From contig MVRP01000064.1 in NCBI GenBank assembly GCA_002067405.1, positions 1 to 19,583 on the forward strand: a stretch of 19,583 nucleotides of DNA. Reading direction: 5' to 3'. The notes beneath the pieces are model-generated. The model had not been told where the DNA came from and made no database searches. It was given only the letters and a program-made list of their open reading frames with translations. Positions 1 to 7,521 of the stretch are shown here, piece by piece. Source of the DNA: Syntrophorhabdaceae bacterium PtaU1.Bin034. GTDB taxonomy: Bacteria > Desulfobacterota_G > Syntrophorhabdia > Syntrophorhabdales > WCHB1-27. The position numbers and the translations under genes are program-made. Numbering within the stretch: the first letter of the stretch is position 1; each line of letters opens with the position of its first letter.

Positions 1-1
1 C

Positions 2-535
2 GTCATGACAGCTTACGGTTCGATATCCATCTTCGTGACGATCTATGCGGTGCAAAGAGGTTTTTCCAACGTTGCTCAATTCTTCCTCTGCTTCTCGGTC
101 GCGATGGTTCTATCCAGGTTTTTTAGCGGGAAACTATACGATCAAGGTAATATCCTCCTTCTTTTTCTCTCAGGTCACTTGCTCTCTGCGGTTGGCCTGC
201 TGTGGCTTGGATACGCAAAAAATCCCGTGCATTTTCTTTTCGCCGGTACGACCTGCGCTCTCGGCTTCGGAACACTCATGCCCACAAGTCAGGCTGCAGT
301 GAACAGTCTTGTCAAACCACACGAAAGAGGCTCGGTGAATTCTACCTATCTAACCTCCTACGATCTGGGTGTCGGGGTCGCGTCGCTCACCGTCGGTTTC
401 CTTGCCGAGAGGATGCCAATCGGGGAAATCTACCGCTATGCGGTGCTCCCGATCATCCTTTCTGCCGCCATATTTATGCTGAAAGCAATTCCTCATTACC
501 ATGATCACAAACCCGGCGGCCGGTTGAGTCCCTGA
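2..535 (+). CDS. MFS transporter, C-terminal half (5' end outside window)
   Basis: The reading frame is open from the window edge to a TGA at 533-535, so the start codon and N-terminal half lie upstream. The visible ~177 residues are strongly hydrophobic, with about six helices separated by short loops (for example SRFFSGKLYDQG and HERGSVNSTYLTSYDLG), as expected for helices 7-12 of a major facilitator superfamily permease. The loop with G-K-L-Y-D resembles the conserved MFS motif between helices 8 and 9, and the Gly-rich segment GFGTLMPTSQAAV is typical of drug/sugar-type MFS exporters. The substrate cannot be told from this half. The protein ends in a short His/Lys/Pro-rich cytoplasmic tail. 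The ATG at position 5 is probably internal, because the frame continues upstream of it. Assignment to MFS is confident; specificity is unknown. Confidence 0.8.
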   Translation, partial: VMTAYGSISIFVTIYAVQRGFSNVAQFFLCFSVAMVLSRFFSGKLYDQGNILLLFLSGHLLSAVGLLWLGYAKNPVHFLFAGTTCALGFGTLMPTSQAAVNSLVKPHERGSVNSTYLTSYDLGVGVASLTVGFLAERMPIGEIYRYAVLPIILSAAIFMLKAIPHYHDHKPGGRLSP

Positions 536-621
536 CTCTGTTCTGAAAATAGCAGTTTATATTTTGTGAGCAAAGGAAAGGCTTGCGAGGGCTTGTAGTA
601 ACGATACATGATACCTTGCGC

Positions 622-651
622 TTGACCGATTGGTCCATGGCGAGATATAAT
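622..651 (+). promoter_or_regulatory. Sigma-70 promoter for the acyl-CoA dehydrogenase, with overlapping dyad operator
   Basis: TTGACC (622-627), an 18-bp spacer and a perfect TATAAT (646-651) form a good sigma-70 promoter about 150 bp before the acyl-CoA dehydrogenase start. The -35 box lies inside the inverted repeat TTGACC-GATT-GGTCCA (622-637, 5 of 6 positions paired), a size and position that would suit a TetR-type repressor of fatty-acid genes. The promoter is seen directly; the operator is inference. Confidence 0.6.
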
Positions 652-804
652 CAACACGCAACGCCCGGCATTGGTCGTTTCATGGTATTCATAGAGGTAG
701 AAACCCGTGCCCCGGAAATTCCCGTCTGAACCCTCCGGCCAATTGCTCAGGTGGCTGACTTCTCCCCATTGGGATTAGGAAAAATATCTATAAGGAGTTT
801 GATT

Positions 805-2655
805 ATGGCTGATTTGTTGGTGGATGAAAGAGACCATAGGTTCGTGCTTTTCGATCAATTTGAGATTCAGAAGCTCTCCGAGTCAGAACTCTATGCGGAG
901 TTTGATGTCGAGACATACAAGACCGTGTTGAGCCAGGCAAAAAAGCTGGCGACAACCGCTATGATGCCGGCCAATTCCGTCGGAGACACAGAGGGTTGCA
1001 TACTGAAGGACGGCAAGGTAAGCGTGCCGAAGGTCTGGCACGACCTGTGGAAAAAGTGGAATGACGGAGGCTGGCGCGGGCTCGATCTTCCCCAGGAGAT
1101 CGATGGCCAGGGCATGCCCACGGTATTCGGTATGGCAGTCAACGAGTACTTCGAGGCTGCATGCCTTGCCTTCCAGACTCTCGCCGCCATGACCCGGGGG
1201 GCCGCACTGTTGATCGCCACTCACGCCTCTGAAGAGCTGAAGAAGAAATATGTGGACAAGATCGTCGCGGGGAAATGGACCGGTACGATGGTTCTGACGG
1301 AAGCAGAAGCGGGGAGCGATCTCAACGCAGTCAAGACCAAGGCCGAGCCTCTTGGTGACGGCAAGTACTCCATTTCGGGAACGAAGATGTGGATCACAGG
1401 CGGAGATACGGGCTTGACCGAAAACATCGTCCATCTCGTGTTGGCCAGGGTGAAGGGCGCCCCGGCCGGGACCGCAGGACTCTCCCTGTTCCTCGTTCCC
1501 AAGATCAGGGTCAATGACGACGGTTCTCTCGGAGAGCCGAACGATGTCAGCATCGTTTCCATTGAGCACAAGATGGGTCTCAGAGGATCTCCTACGTGCC
1601 AGGTCAATTACGGCGAGAACGGCAACTGCATCGGCGAGCTCGTAGGCAAGGAGAACCAGGGCCTCCCGATCTTTTTCACCATGATGAATGAATCAAGGCT
1701 GATCGCAGCCCGGCATGGCGCGTCGGTCGCAAGTTCGGCCTACCTCCACGCGGTGGGCTACGCAAAGGAAAGGCTCCAGGGCAGCGAGATTGGCGCCCCC
1801 AAAGGTGCCCCTCAGGCTCCGATCATAAAGCATCCGGACGTCCGCCGCATGCTTCTCAGGATGAAGGCATATACCGAAGGCGTTCGCGCCCTGATACTGT
1901 ACGCCTCCTATTGCATCGACCGGGAAAAAATTGCGACTACCCCGGAAGAGAGAAAAGAGTGGGAGGGCCGGCTTACCTTCTTAACGCCCGTGGCAAAGGC
2001 GTATGGGTCTGACTTGAGCTTTCTGATTACCATGGATGCTATGCAGGTATACGGCAGCTATGGATACACCAAGGATTATCCGATCGAGCAGTTCCTGAGG
2101 GATGAAAAGGTCCACTCCATTTTTGAAGGCACTAACGGGATTCAGGCACTGACCCTCGCAGGCCGCTCCCTCGGGACGGCAAGCAAGGCGCTCTTTGACG
2201 GGCATCTCGGAGACATCAATAAGTTCTGCAGCGAGAACGCGAACCACGAAACGCTCGGCACTTATGTCAAGATGCTGAAGGTCGCGACAGACGTCCTTGC
2301 CGATGTGTCTTCTTTTCTCCTCGATCTCCAAAAGAAGGATTTTCGCTCGCTTGCCCTTTATGCGTATCAATACCTTGAGCTTTTCGGCGATGTCACCGTA
2401 GGTTGGCTGCTCGCGTGGCAGGCCGTGATCGCTGACCGGAAGCTGAAGGAGTTGGCTAAGGAAAAGGGATTCGAGACAGATGCAGGCAGTCTTGCAAAGC
2501 TGGTCGATGAGGAATCGATTGCCGCTTTCTACAGTGGTAAAGTGGCCGGCGCCCGGTTCTTCATAAGCAACGTGGTGAGCCTTGCGACCGCCAAGGCCGA
2601 GGCAATAAAGAAAGCCGACAAGCATGCACTGGAAATTGCGGAAAATGCATTTTAA
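805..2655 (+). CDS. Acyl-CoA dehydrogenase, long (DmdC-like) family
   Basis: FAD-dependent alpha,beta-desaturation of an acyl-CoA thioester, passing electrons to ETF. The 616-residue product is about 200 residues longer than short-chain acyl-CoA dehydrogenases and fits the family with an extra C-terminal helical domain (3-methylmercaptopropionyl-CoA dehydrogenase-like). In order: N-terminal helical domain; middle beta domain with TEAEAGSDL and MWITGGDTG flavin/substrate motifs; C-terminal catalytic helices with IFEGTNGIQ, whose Glu (residue 441) is the expected catalytic base; then the extra ~150-residue domain. The start at 805 is chosen because AAGGAG (792-797) sits 7 bases before this ATG; the frame is also open back to a GTG at 751, but without a ribosome site. 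The gene stands alone behind its own promoter and ends at a strong terminator. The substrate is not readable from sequence: fatty, aromatic-derived or sulfur-containing acyl-CoAs are all possible. Confidence 0.92.
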   Translation: MADLLVDERDHRFVLFDQFEIQKLSESELYAEFDVETYKTVLSQAKKLATTAMMPANSVGDTEGCILKDGKVSVPKVWHDLWKKWNDGGWRGLDLPQEIDGQGMPTVFGMAVNEYFEAACLAFQTLAAMTRGAALLIATHASEELKKKYVDKIVAGKWTGTMVLTEAEAGSDLNAVKTKAEPLGDGKYSISGTKMWITGGDTGLTENIVHLVLARVKGAPAGTAGLSLFLVPKIRVNDDGSLGEPNDVSIVSIEHKMGLRGSPTCQVNYGENGNCIGELVGKENQGLPIFFTMMNESRLIAARHGASVASSAYLHAVGYAKERLQGSEIGAPKGAPQAPIIKHPDVRRMLLRMKAYTEGVRALILYASYCIDREKIATTPEERKEWEGRLTFLTPVAKAYGSDLSFLITMDAMQVYGSYGYTKDYPIEQFLRDEKVHSIFEGTNGIQALTLAGRSLGTASKALFDGHLGDINKFCSENANHETLGTYVKMLKVATDVLADVSSFLLDLQKKDFRSLALYAYQYLELFGDVTVGWLLAWQAVIADRKLKELAKEKGFETDAGSLAKLVDEESIAAFYSGKVAGARFFISNVVSLATAKAEAIKKADKHALEIAENAF

Positions 2656-2671
2656 GCAAGGCTTGTAGAAA

Positions 2672-2703
2672 GAACATCTGCCTGCGGTTGCAGGCAGATG
2701 TTC
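2672..2703. terminator. Perfect 14-bp hairpin, terminator (first of a pair)
   Basis: Arms at 2672-2685 and 2690-2703 pair perfectly around a GGTT loop. On the minus strand the stem is followed by TTTCTAC, so this hairpin probably ends the leftward operon whose last gene is the CAP protein, while also contributing to rightward termination after the acyl-CoA dehydrogenase. Confidence 0.75.
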
Positions 2704-2718
2704 ACGAAGTTGTTTATC

Positions 2719-2760
2719 AGAACGCCTGCCCTCACGAAAAAGGGCAGGCGTTCTTTCTTT
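2719..2760 (+). terminator. Perfect 14-bp hairpin with T-rich tail (second of a pair)
   Basis: Arms at 2719-2732 and 2741-2754 pair perfectly around CACGAAAA, followed on the plus strand by TTCTTTC. It is placed to stop transcription from the acyl-CoA dehydrogenase. The outer part of the stem (AGAAC) and the CTGCC block resemble those of the hairpin 15 bp upstream. Confidence 0.8.
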
Positions 2761-2776
2761 CAAAACGTTTCGTCCG

Positions 2777-3241
2777 TTATCTCCCGGCTGTCCTGCCGAG
2801 ATGGCAGACCACGTAGAAGCCGTGATCGTGACCGAGCCGGTTGCTGCACCCGATATCCCGGAAAACAGGGTCAAGGATGGCAGCGCGGTGCGGAGGGGAA
2901 TTGAGCCACACCCTGAGGACCGATTTTTCGTTCCTGCAGCCCCTGGCCAATACTTCTCCCACATTGCGATACCGGTAGTCGACCCGCCGGATGTTCGTAT
3001 AGAATGGATCACCCCGAAGGTCATCATGTCCGAAGTAACGGTTTGTAACCATATCGTCCGTTTTGATCCGGCTGCTTCTCTTAAGCTTGGCGTTCTCTTT
3101 GAACGGCACAAGACCCTGACTCTTCCTGTAGCTGTTGATCAGCTTCACAATCTGGCTGTTATTGAGATCCGCCGAATAGAGAAACGTACAAGGGAAAAAT
3201 ACGAAGAGAACGAATAGAGCTGTCGCAGCCAGTTGTTTCAA
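2777..3241 (-). CDS. Secreted CAP/SCP-domain protein
   Basis: The 154-residue product has a Sec signal peptide (basic MK start, hydrophobic residues 5-20, likely cleavage after YSA at about residue 24) and then one CAP domain (YkwD/PR-1 type). Motifs: INSYRKSQGL near the start, FGHDD with His72, GEVLARG with Glu96, SPPHRAAIL with His118, and a C-terminal strand FYVVCHLG. These are the conserved cavity residues of CAP proteins, so the domain looks intact. Bacterial CAP proteins are secreted and often poorly understood; some bind lipids or sterols. The start is TTG at 3239-3241, overlapping the TGA of the upstream gene, with no good ribosome site, so translation is probably coupled. A later start would destroy the signal peptide. 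Last gene of the leftward operon, ended by the 2672-2703 hairpin. Confidence 0.85.
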   Translation of the reverse strand: MKQLAATALFVLFVFFPCTFLYSADLNNSQIVKLINSYRKSQGLVPFKENAKLKRSSRIKTDDMVTNRYFGHDDLRGDPFYTNIRRVDYRYRNVGEVLARGCRNEKSVLRVWLNSPPHRAAILDPVFRDIGCSNRLGHDHGFYVVCHLGRTAGR

Positions 3242-3822
3242 GAAGCGTGTCCGTCAGCCGGTTCGATCTCTATCTCTTGTGAGAAGACCCGCTCGGCCTC
3301 CCTTCCGATCTTCCTGGTGAGCGAACGCGAGAAATAGCCGAAAAGGGGCGCCGTTATCATGGGTATCCAGCGGCCGACCGCTTTTTGTGCTGCCGTATCG
3401 ATAATACGGGTCCCGATTTTTCCGGCAATGCCTTTTATGATCCTCGTGTTCACCGATTTTACTACCAGTTTGGTACCCATCTTTCGGATGAGCGCTCCGC
3501 CCGCGGTGACGCCCATTGCATTGCTCAATATGAGAAGGATCATCTGATGGTTGACCTTTTCCTGTTTGTTGTGGTGTCTGGCGATCCGGTGAATAAGCCC
3601 TATCTGAAGCTTCGTGAGCGCCATTACCTCGGGGAGGATGGAAAAGAGCCCGATCGGACCCGGAATAAGTCCAAGGGCGGTACTGATCTTGAATGCCCTT
3701 TGCGCGGCTTCGTCGATCATCTCCTCAGGCGTACCCGTCGGCTCTCCGTCACCGGCGTAGGAAAGAAGCAAGGCAACGATCTTCTCCCGCCACTTGTGTC
3801 TCTTCTCGATTGCGGTTCCCAT
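3238..3822 (-). CDS. EcsC/DUF697-like helical membrane-associated protein
   Basis: The 194-residue product contains Gly/Ala-rich hydrophobic helices and no signal peptide. The segment GLIPGPIGLFSILPEVMALT (residues 51-70), followed by KLQIGLIHRIARHH, resembles the conserved core of EcsC and DUF697 proteins, which have two amphipathic or membrane-inserting hairpins. A second hydrophobic block runs around residues 95-115 (LLILSNAMGVTAGGALIRKM). Function is unknown; the family is often found near membrane transport or stress genes. The ATG at 3822 is the first start after an in-frame TAG, but no clear Shine-Dalgarno precedes it. It overlaps the CAP gene by 4 bp and lies 103 bp after the lipoprotein gene, so it may share the mla transcript. 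Family assignment is by motif resemblance only. Confidence 0.6.
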   Translation of the reverse strand: MGTAIEKRHKWREKIVALLLSYAGDGEPTGTPEEMIDEAAQRAFKISTALGLIPGPIGLFSILPEVMALTKLQIGLIHRIARHHNKQEKVNHQMILLILSNAMGVTAGGALIRKMGTKLVVKSVNTRIIKGIAGKIGTRIIDTAAQKAVGRWIPMITAPLFGYFSRSLTRKIGREAERVFSQEIEIEPADGHAS

Positions 3823-3925
3823 ATACTATGTCTATTTTAGTGATAGCCGTCTGCTTCGTCAATACTTGTTTGGGGCACGGAACGCAACGGGCCGGCCTTC
3901 TAAGGAACCTTTACCTGGAGAGCCC

Positions 3926-4552
3926 TTACCTGCCCGCCTCTTTGACCGTGCAGTAAACGTCACCCACTATGTGGGCCGACACTTTTGCCATGGCTGCGCT
4001 TATTCCTGCCGCAAAGGCCTTCGGCGACTCCTCGGAAATCGGCTCTGCAACCCTGTACCGCTTCTGAAAGACTACCCTCCGCGTGATCTCGGGCCGGGTC
4101 AGATCGAGAAGTGTCACCTGCAGGCCCAGTATTGCCTTCCATCCATCTTTTTCCTTCGCCTCCAGGAACTCCTCGACGCCGCCTTCAACGACAAACCTGG
4201 CTGTCTCCGGTTGACGATAGGACAGGACCGCGCGAAAAAGACCCGAGGCACGGAAATCGCGGCGCAGGTAATCAGCCACCATATCTCCCGGATTCACCCT
4301 CCATTTGTGGTGGTTGTAGACAGCTATCCTGTATGCTTCCGGCTGGTATACCATGGCAGCGCTGTTGTACGACTGGGCCGCGGCAAACTTGTCCACTTTT
4401 ACGACCTCATCCGAAGGCGTACCGGTCAGGACCGGTGAAACATAGTCGAACGTGTAGAGTTCGACCAGGTAAGGGGCTTTCGCTCCGGGGAGGCAGCCGA
4501 TGAGAAGGACGGTGAAGGCCAAAAGAACTGCCGCGTATCTGATCCGAGGCAT
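3926..4552 (-). CDS. Mla/Pqi-associated ABC transporter auxiliary lipoprotein (PqiC/DUF330-like)
   Basis: The 208-residue product starts with a lipoprotein signal: MPRIRYAAVLLAFTVLLIGC, with a lipobox LLIGC and lipidated Cys20. The mature part has the alternating beta/alpha pattern of ABC-type transport auxiliary lipoproteins found beside MCE operons (PqiC/LetC-like): a YLVELYTFDY strand early, then DEVVKVDKFAAA, YNHHKWRVNPGDMVADYL, and a C-terminal helix. Such proteins sit on the inner leaflet of the outer membrane and are thought to dock the MCE conduit. The ATG at 4552 is chosen because AAAGGAG lies 7 bases upstream and it comes 1 bp after the mlaD stop; the frame is open upstream, but that stretch is mlaD antisense-frame noise. 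Fourth gene of the mla operon. Confidence 0.8.
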   Translation of the reverse strand: MPRIRYAAVLLAFTVLLIGCLPGAKAPYLVELYTFDYVSPVLTGTPSDEVVKVDKFAAAQSYNSAAMVYQPEAYRIAVYNHHKWRVNPGDMVADYLRRDFRASGLFRAVLSYRQPETARFVVEGGVEEFLEAKEKDGWKAILGLQVTLLDLTRPEITRRVVFQKRYRVAEPISEESPKAFAAGISAAMAKVSAHIVGDVYCTVKEAGR

Positions 4553-4553
4553 A

Positions 4554-5471
4554 TCACTCTCCTTTAGGGGGACTACTGAAGATAAGAGCTGAGGGGTCGA
4601 CATTGAGCCTGTTTGCAAGCGTTTCGAGTGATTCCGCAGTCCGCCTGAGTGTTTCCGAGGTCTGGTCGATCTCTGCCAGGGTCGACTGCACCCTTCTCGA
4701 TGTCCCCTCAACGAACTGGTTGATCCTTCCGGCAGTGTGGCCCATTTTCATGTCCTCAATCTCCTTCCTGATCTGGCTGATAAGGGTCCTCGCGTCTTTT
4801 ATTGCATCCCTGGCCCCGGTGACGATCTCGCCTATCGACTCGTCATCGACAGCCTTTTCTATCTTCTCCGATATGGACGCGAGCCGTGCCGTCGTCGCCT
4901 CCGCATCCCTCATGATCCGGTTCATTCTCTCGCCATTCACAAAACGGTCTATGTCCTTTGCGGTTTTGAAGACCTGGTCGGAAATTCCTTTGAAATTGAT
5001 CTGTCTTATGCTTTTGAGCACCTCATTGATGCTCGCTTCGATCTGCTTGATGTTGGAAGGACTCGAAGGTATCACGGGATAATCCGGCTGAAACTCCTTT
5101 GGCACCAAACTCGGCTCTTCCGGCGCCTTCCGGTCAAGCTCCACATAGACAATCCCGGTTATCCCGGCGAGAGTCAATTTGGCAACTACTCCGTCTACGG
5201 AAAAATCTGCCGCATCTATCTTCATCACCACTTCAACCAGCTTCTGGTCGGAGGCAACCGAAATTCTCCGTACGGTTCCCACGTCGACGCCCCTGTACTT
5301 GACTATTGAATCCACCTGAAGCCCCTGCACCGACTCATCGAAGTAGGTGGCGTACATCGATCCCTTTTGAAAATACTTCGAGGCGCCCAGCCATATAATA
5401 CCGGCCGCTCCTACCATCACCCCGATGATGACGAAAAGTCCGACAAAAAAATAAATTCTCTTCTGCCGCAT
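4554..5471 (-). CDS. mlaD: MlaD-type MCE-domain periplasmic lipid-binding protein
   Basis: Membrane-anchored substrate-binding subunit of the Mla-type phospholipid transporter. The 305-residue product has one N-terminal transmembrane helix (residues about 8-28), an MCE domain (about 39-115, with QGLQVDSIVKYRGVDVGTV and the strand LTLAGITGIVYVELD), and then a long helical, coiled-coil-prone tail to the end. E. coli MlaD is about 180 residues, so this is the longer type, with helices that could form a tunnel or needle across the periplasm. AGGAG sits 5 bases before the ATG, which directly follows the mlaF stop codon. Together with the permease, the ATPase and the auxiliary lipoprotein it forms a four-gene lipid transport set. 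Confidence 0.9.
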   Translation of the reverse strand: MRQKRIYFFVGLFVIIGVMVGAAGIIWLGASKYFQKGSMYATYFDESVQGLQVDSIVKYRGVDVGTVRRISVASDQKLVEVVMKIDAADFSVDGVVAKLTLAGITGIVYVELDRKAPEEPSLVPKEFQPDYPVIPSSPSNIKQIEASINEVLKSIRQINFKGISDQVFKTAKDIDRFVNGERMNRIMRDAEATTARLASISEKIEKAVDDESIGEIVTGARDAIKDARTLISQIRKEIEDMKMGHTAGRINQFVEGTSRRVQSTLAEIDQTSETLRRTAESLETLANRLNVDPSALIFSSPPKGE

Positions 5472-6275
5472 CTACACTCCTCGCTCCTCTGCTCCGGCCT
5501 TTTCCTCGGCCTGGCGGTTGAAGAAATGTCTCACGTGGGGATCGGGTGACTTTTCCTTCAGGACCCTCGGATCACCCTCGGCGATTATGCCCTTTTTGCT
5601 CTTGTCCAGCATAATGATCCTGTGAGCGACGCTAAAAATAGCCTCCAGCTCGTGGCTGACGATCACTATAGTGGTACCCATGCCCTGATTGATCCTCTTT
5701 ATCAGTTCGTCCAGACCTGCGGAAGTGATCGGATCAAGTCCCGCATACGGTTCGTCCAGAAAAAGCACGTGCGGGTCGAGGGCGATCGCACGGGCTATGC
5801 CCGCCCTCTTTTTCATGCCCCCTGACAGCTCCCCGGGAAAATGATTCTCATAACCCGCGAGCCCGACCATGGCAAGCTTGACCCTCACCATCTTGTCGAT
5901 GATGGATTCAGGGAGACCGGTAAACTCCGACAGGGGGAGTGCCACATTTTCTGCCACCGTCATGGAACCGAGAAGCGCGCCCGACTGGAAGAGCATGCCT
6001 ATCCCCCGTCTCAACGTTACCAGTTGTTCCTCAGGCGCAGTTGTTATGTCCACCCCGTTTATCACCACTCGTCCTTCTGAAGGCATGGCAAGACCGATCA
6101 TGTGCCGGAGGAGGGTTGACTTGCCCGACCCGCTGCCGCCTGCAATCACGAGGATTTCGCCTTCGTACACCTCCAGGCTCACATCGCGCAAAATAACGTC
6201 TTCACCATACTGCACGGACAGGCCCTCGACCGTGATTATCTTCCTGCCCCTCATCCGTTCGTCCTCGCTCGCCAT
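5472..6275 (-). CDS. mlaF: MlaF-type ABC transporter ATPase
   Basis: Cytoplasmic ATPase that drives the MlaE permease. The 267-residue product has all nucleotide-binding elements: Walker A GGSGSGKST (46-54), Q-loop Gln97, signature LSGGMKKR (150-157), Walker B VLFLDEP (170-176) and switch His208 (VSHE). The AGLDPITSAG D-loop and the MKKR form of the signature are typical of Mla/MCE ATPases. The first ATG directly follows the mlaE TAA, with AGGTGG just upstream. A second ATG seven codons later (6254) also has a GAGG ahead of it and is an alternative start. Confidence 0.93.
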   Translation of the reverse strand: MASEDERMRGRKIITVEGLSVQYGEDVILRDVSLEVYEGEILVIAGGSGSGKSTLLRHMIGLAMPSEGRVVINGVDITTAPEEQLVTLRRGIGMLFQSGALLGSMTVAENVALPLSEFTGLPESIIDKMVRVKLAMVGLAGYENHFPGELSGGMKKRAGIARAIALDPHVLFLDEPYAGLDPITSAGLDELIKRINQGMGTTIVIVSHELEAIFSVAHRIIMLDKSKKGIIAEGDPRVLKEKSPDPHVRHFFNRQAEEKAGAEERGV

Positions 6276-7430
6276 TTACCACCTTATATAGTTGAGGATC
6301 AGGGCAAAAGTCGAGTCGGCCACAATAATGAGAAAAAGACCGGAGACAACCGCTGAAGTCGTCGCATTGCCGACTGCTTCCGCTCCCCCGCGGACCTGAA
6401 ATCCTCTCTCGCAGCCTATTCCCGCAATAAGGATTGCGAAAACTATCGATTTTATTACCCCTGAGACGACATCAAACACCGTCAGCGCCCACGAGGTCTG
6501 CTGCACATAGGTATAGAACGTCAGATTGAGGCCCAGTATGCACACGGCCATTCCACCGAGAATGGCGAAAAGGTCGGAAAAGAAGGTAAGAAAGGGTACC
6601 ACAAGGATTGCGGCAAATACTTTCGGCACTGCCAGAAACCTGATGGGATCGAACCCCATGGTAACGAGAGCGTCCACTTCTTCATTCACTTTCATGGTGC
6701 CTATTTCGGCGGCAAACGCCGAGCCGGACCTGCCGGCAACCAGAATTGCCGTGATTATCGGTCCGAGCTCCCTCACCATTGCAATGGCTACGAGGGATGC
6801 GACGTAAATGTTTGCCCCGAACTGCTTGAGCTGCAGCGACGACATGAATGCGATAATGAGACCGAGGAGAAAACTGATTAACCCGAGAATGGGAACGCTG
6901 TCGACTCCCACCTTCTTCATATAAACGAGCACCTCGTTCCATCGAACGGAGGCAGGGTGGAGGAGCGAAAATACCACTTCGGCGATCAGTCTTCCGTTGA
7001 AGGTAATGGATTGGACGATATCATTTAAAAAACCGATGCTTGTGAACCCTACTTCGTAAAGGAAACCGGCCGACCTGTCCTTCTCCACGAGAGGTGGAGA
7101 GGTAAGGGCGTGTCTGTCGAGAAGGTCTACTATAGCCCGGACCTTTGGCGACATGTTGAGGAATTCGAAGGGTATGGATCTCGCACGGGCGTCCTGTTCG
7201 AGTTGCAGCAAGAGGAGAGCGCCTGCACTGTCGATGAATTCGAGGGTCTTGAGATCAACCTTTATCTCTTTCGGTAAAGACCGCTCGAACAGCGACCCGA
7301 TCTCGCGCATTACCTCACTCAGATTTTCGAGTGATATGTAGCCGACAATCGAGATATAAGCCTCTCCCTCCTGTCCGGTCCGTATCGATACCCCGCGGCC
7401 TGCCGTATCTTTTGTGTTGCTGAATTTCAC
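6276..7430 (-). CDS. mlaE: STAS-MlaE fusion, lipid ABC transporter permease
   Basis: Inner-membrane permease of the Mla system with an N-terminal STAS domain. In the 384-residue product, residues about 15-105 form the STAS domain (strand AYISIVGYISLENLSEV, then EFIDSAGALLLL with the anti-sigma-antagonist-like D-S-A-G at 67-70). The MlaE domain follows from about residue 125, with MVRELGPIITAILVAGRSGS (ELGP 221-224), the EIGTMKVNEEVDAL coupling helix (242-255) and several membrane helices to the C-terminal NYIRW. In E. coli the STAS protein (MlaB) is separate; fusion is common in other proteobacteria. The start is set to GTG at 7428-7430 because the promoter at 7467-7495 leaves a ~30-nt leader and the STAS domain is complete; the frame runs open to 7721, but that part reads as noise opposite the thioesterase remnant. 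Confidence 0.88.
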   Translation of the reverse strand: MKFSNTKDTAGRGVSIRTGQEGEAYISIVGYISLENLSEVMREIGSLFERSLPKEIKVDLKTLEFIDSAGALLLLQLEQDARARSIPFEFLNMSPKVRAIVDLLDRHALTSPPLVEKDRSAGFLYEVGFTSIGFLNDIVQSITFNGRLIAEVVFSLLHPASVRWNEVLVYMKKVGVDSVPILGLISFLLGLIIAFMSSLQLKQFGANIYVASLVAIAMVRELGPIITAILVAGRSGSAFAAEIGTMKVNEEVDALVTMGFDPIRFLAVPKVFAAILVVPFLTFFSDLFAILGGMAVCILGLNLTFYTYVQQTSWALTVFDVVSGVIKSIVFAILIAGIGCERGFQVRGGAEAVGNATTSAVVSGLFLIIVADSTFALILNYIRW

Positions 7431-7466
7431 CCTGTATGTCCCCGGTTTTTGAGAAACGAATAAGCT

Positions 7467-7495
7467 ATTGTATCGTAAACACGACCGGGTGACAA
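7467..7495 (-). promoter_or_regulatory. Sigma-70 promoter of the mla operon
   Basis: Read on the minus strand: TTGTCA (7495-7490), a 17-bp spacer, TACAAT (7472-7467). Predicted start near 7460 gives a 30-nt leader to the GTG at 7430. This supports the chosen mlaE start. Confidence 0.65.
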
Positions 7496-7521
7496 CGATT
7501 TGACCCGAACGCCATCCACCA

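Noticed and set aside
1035..1050. TGGCACG motif inside the acyl-CoA dehydrogenase gene
   Set aside because: No -12 TTGC follows at the right spacing, and it codes for a conserved stretch.
883..1569. Long minus-strand open frame opposite the acyl-CoA dehydrogenase
   Set aside because: It is antisense to conserved acyl-CoA dehydrogenase domains, has no ribosome site and shows no family motif; a codon-bias shadow.
1981..3111. 376-codon minus-strand open frame spanning the end of the dehydrogenase, the hairpins and the CAP gene
   Set aside because: It crosses two strong terminators and a real gene in another frame, and the translation has no recognisable domain.
3794..4438. Plus-strand open frame opposite the auxiliary lipoprotein
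   Set aside because: The minus-strand reading has a lipobox, a ribosome site and operon spacing; the plus-strand reading has none.
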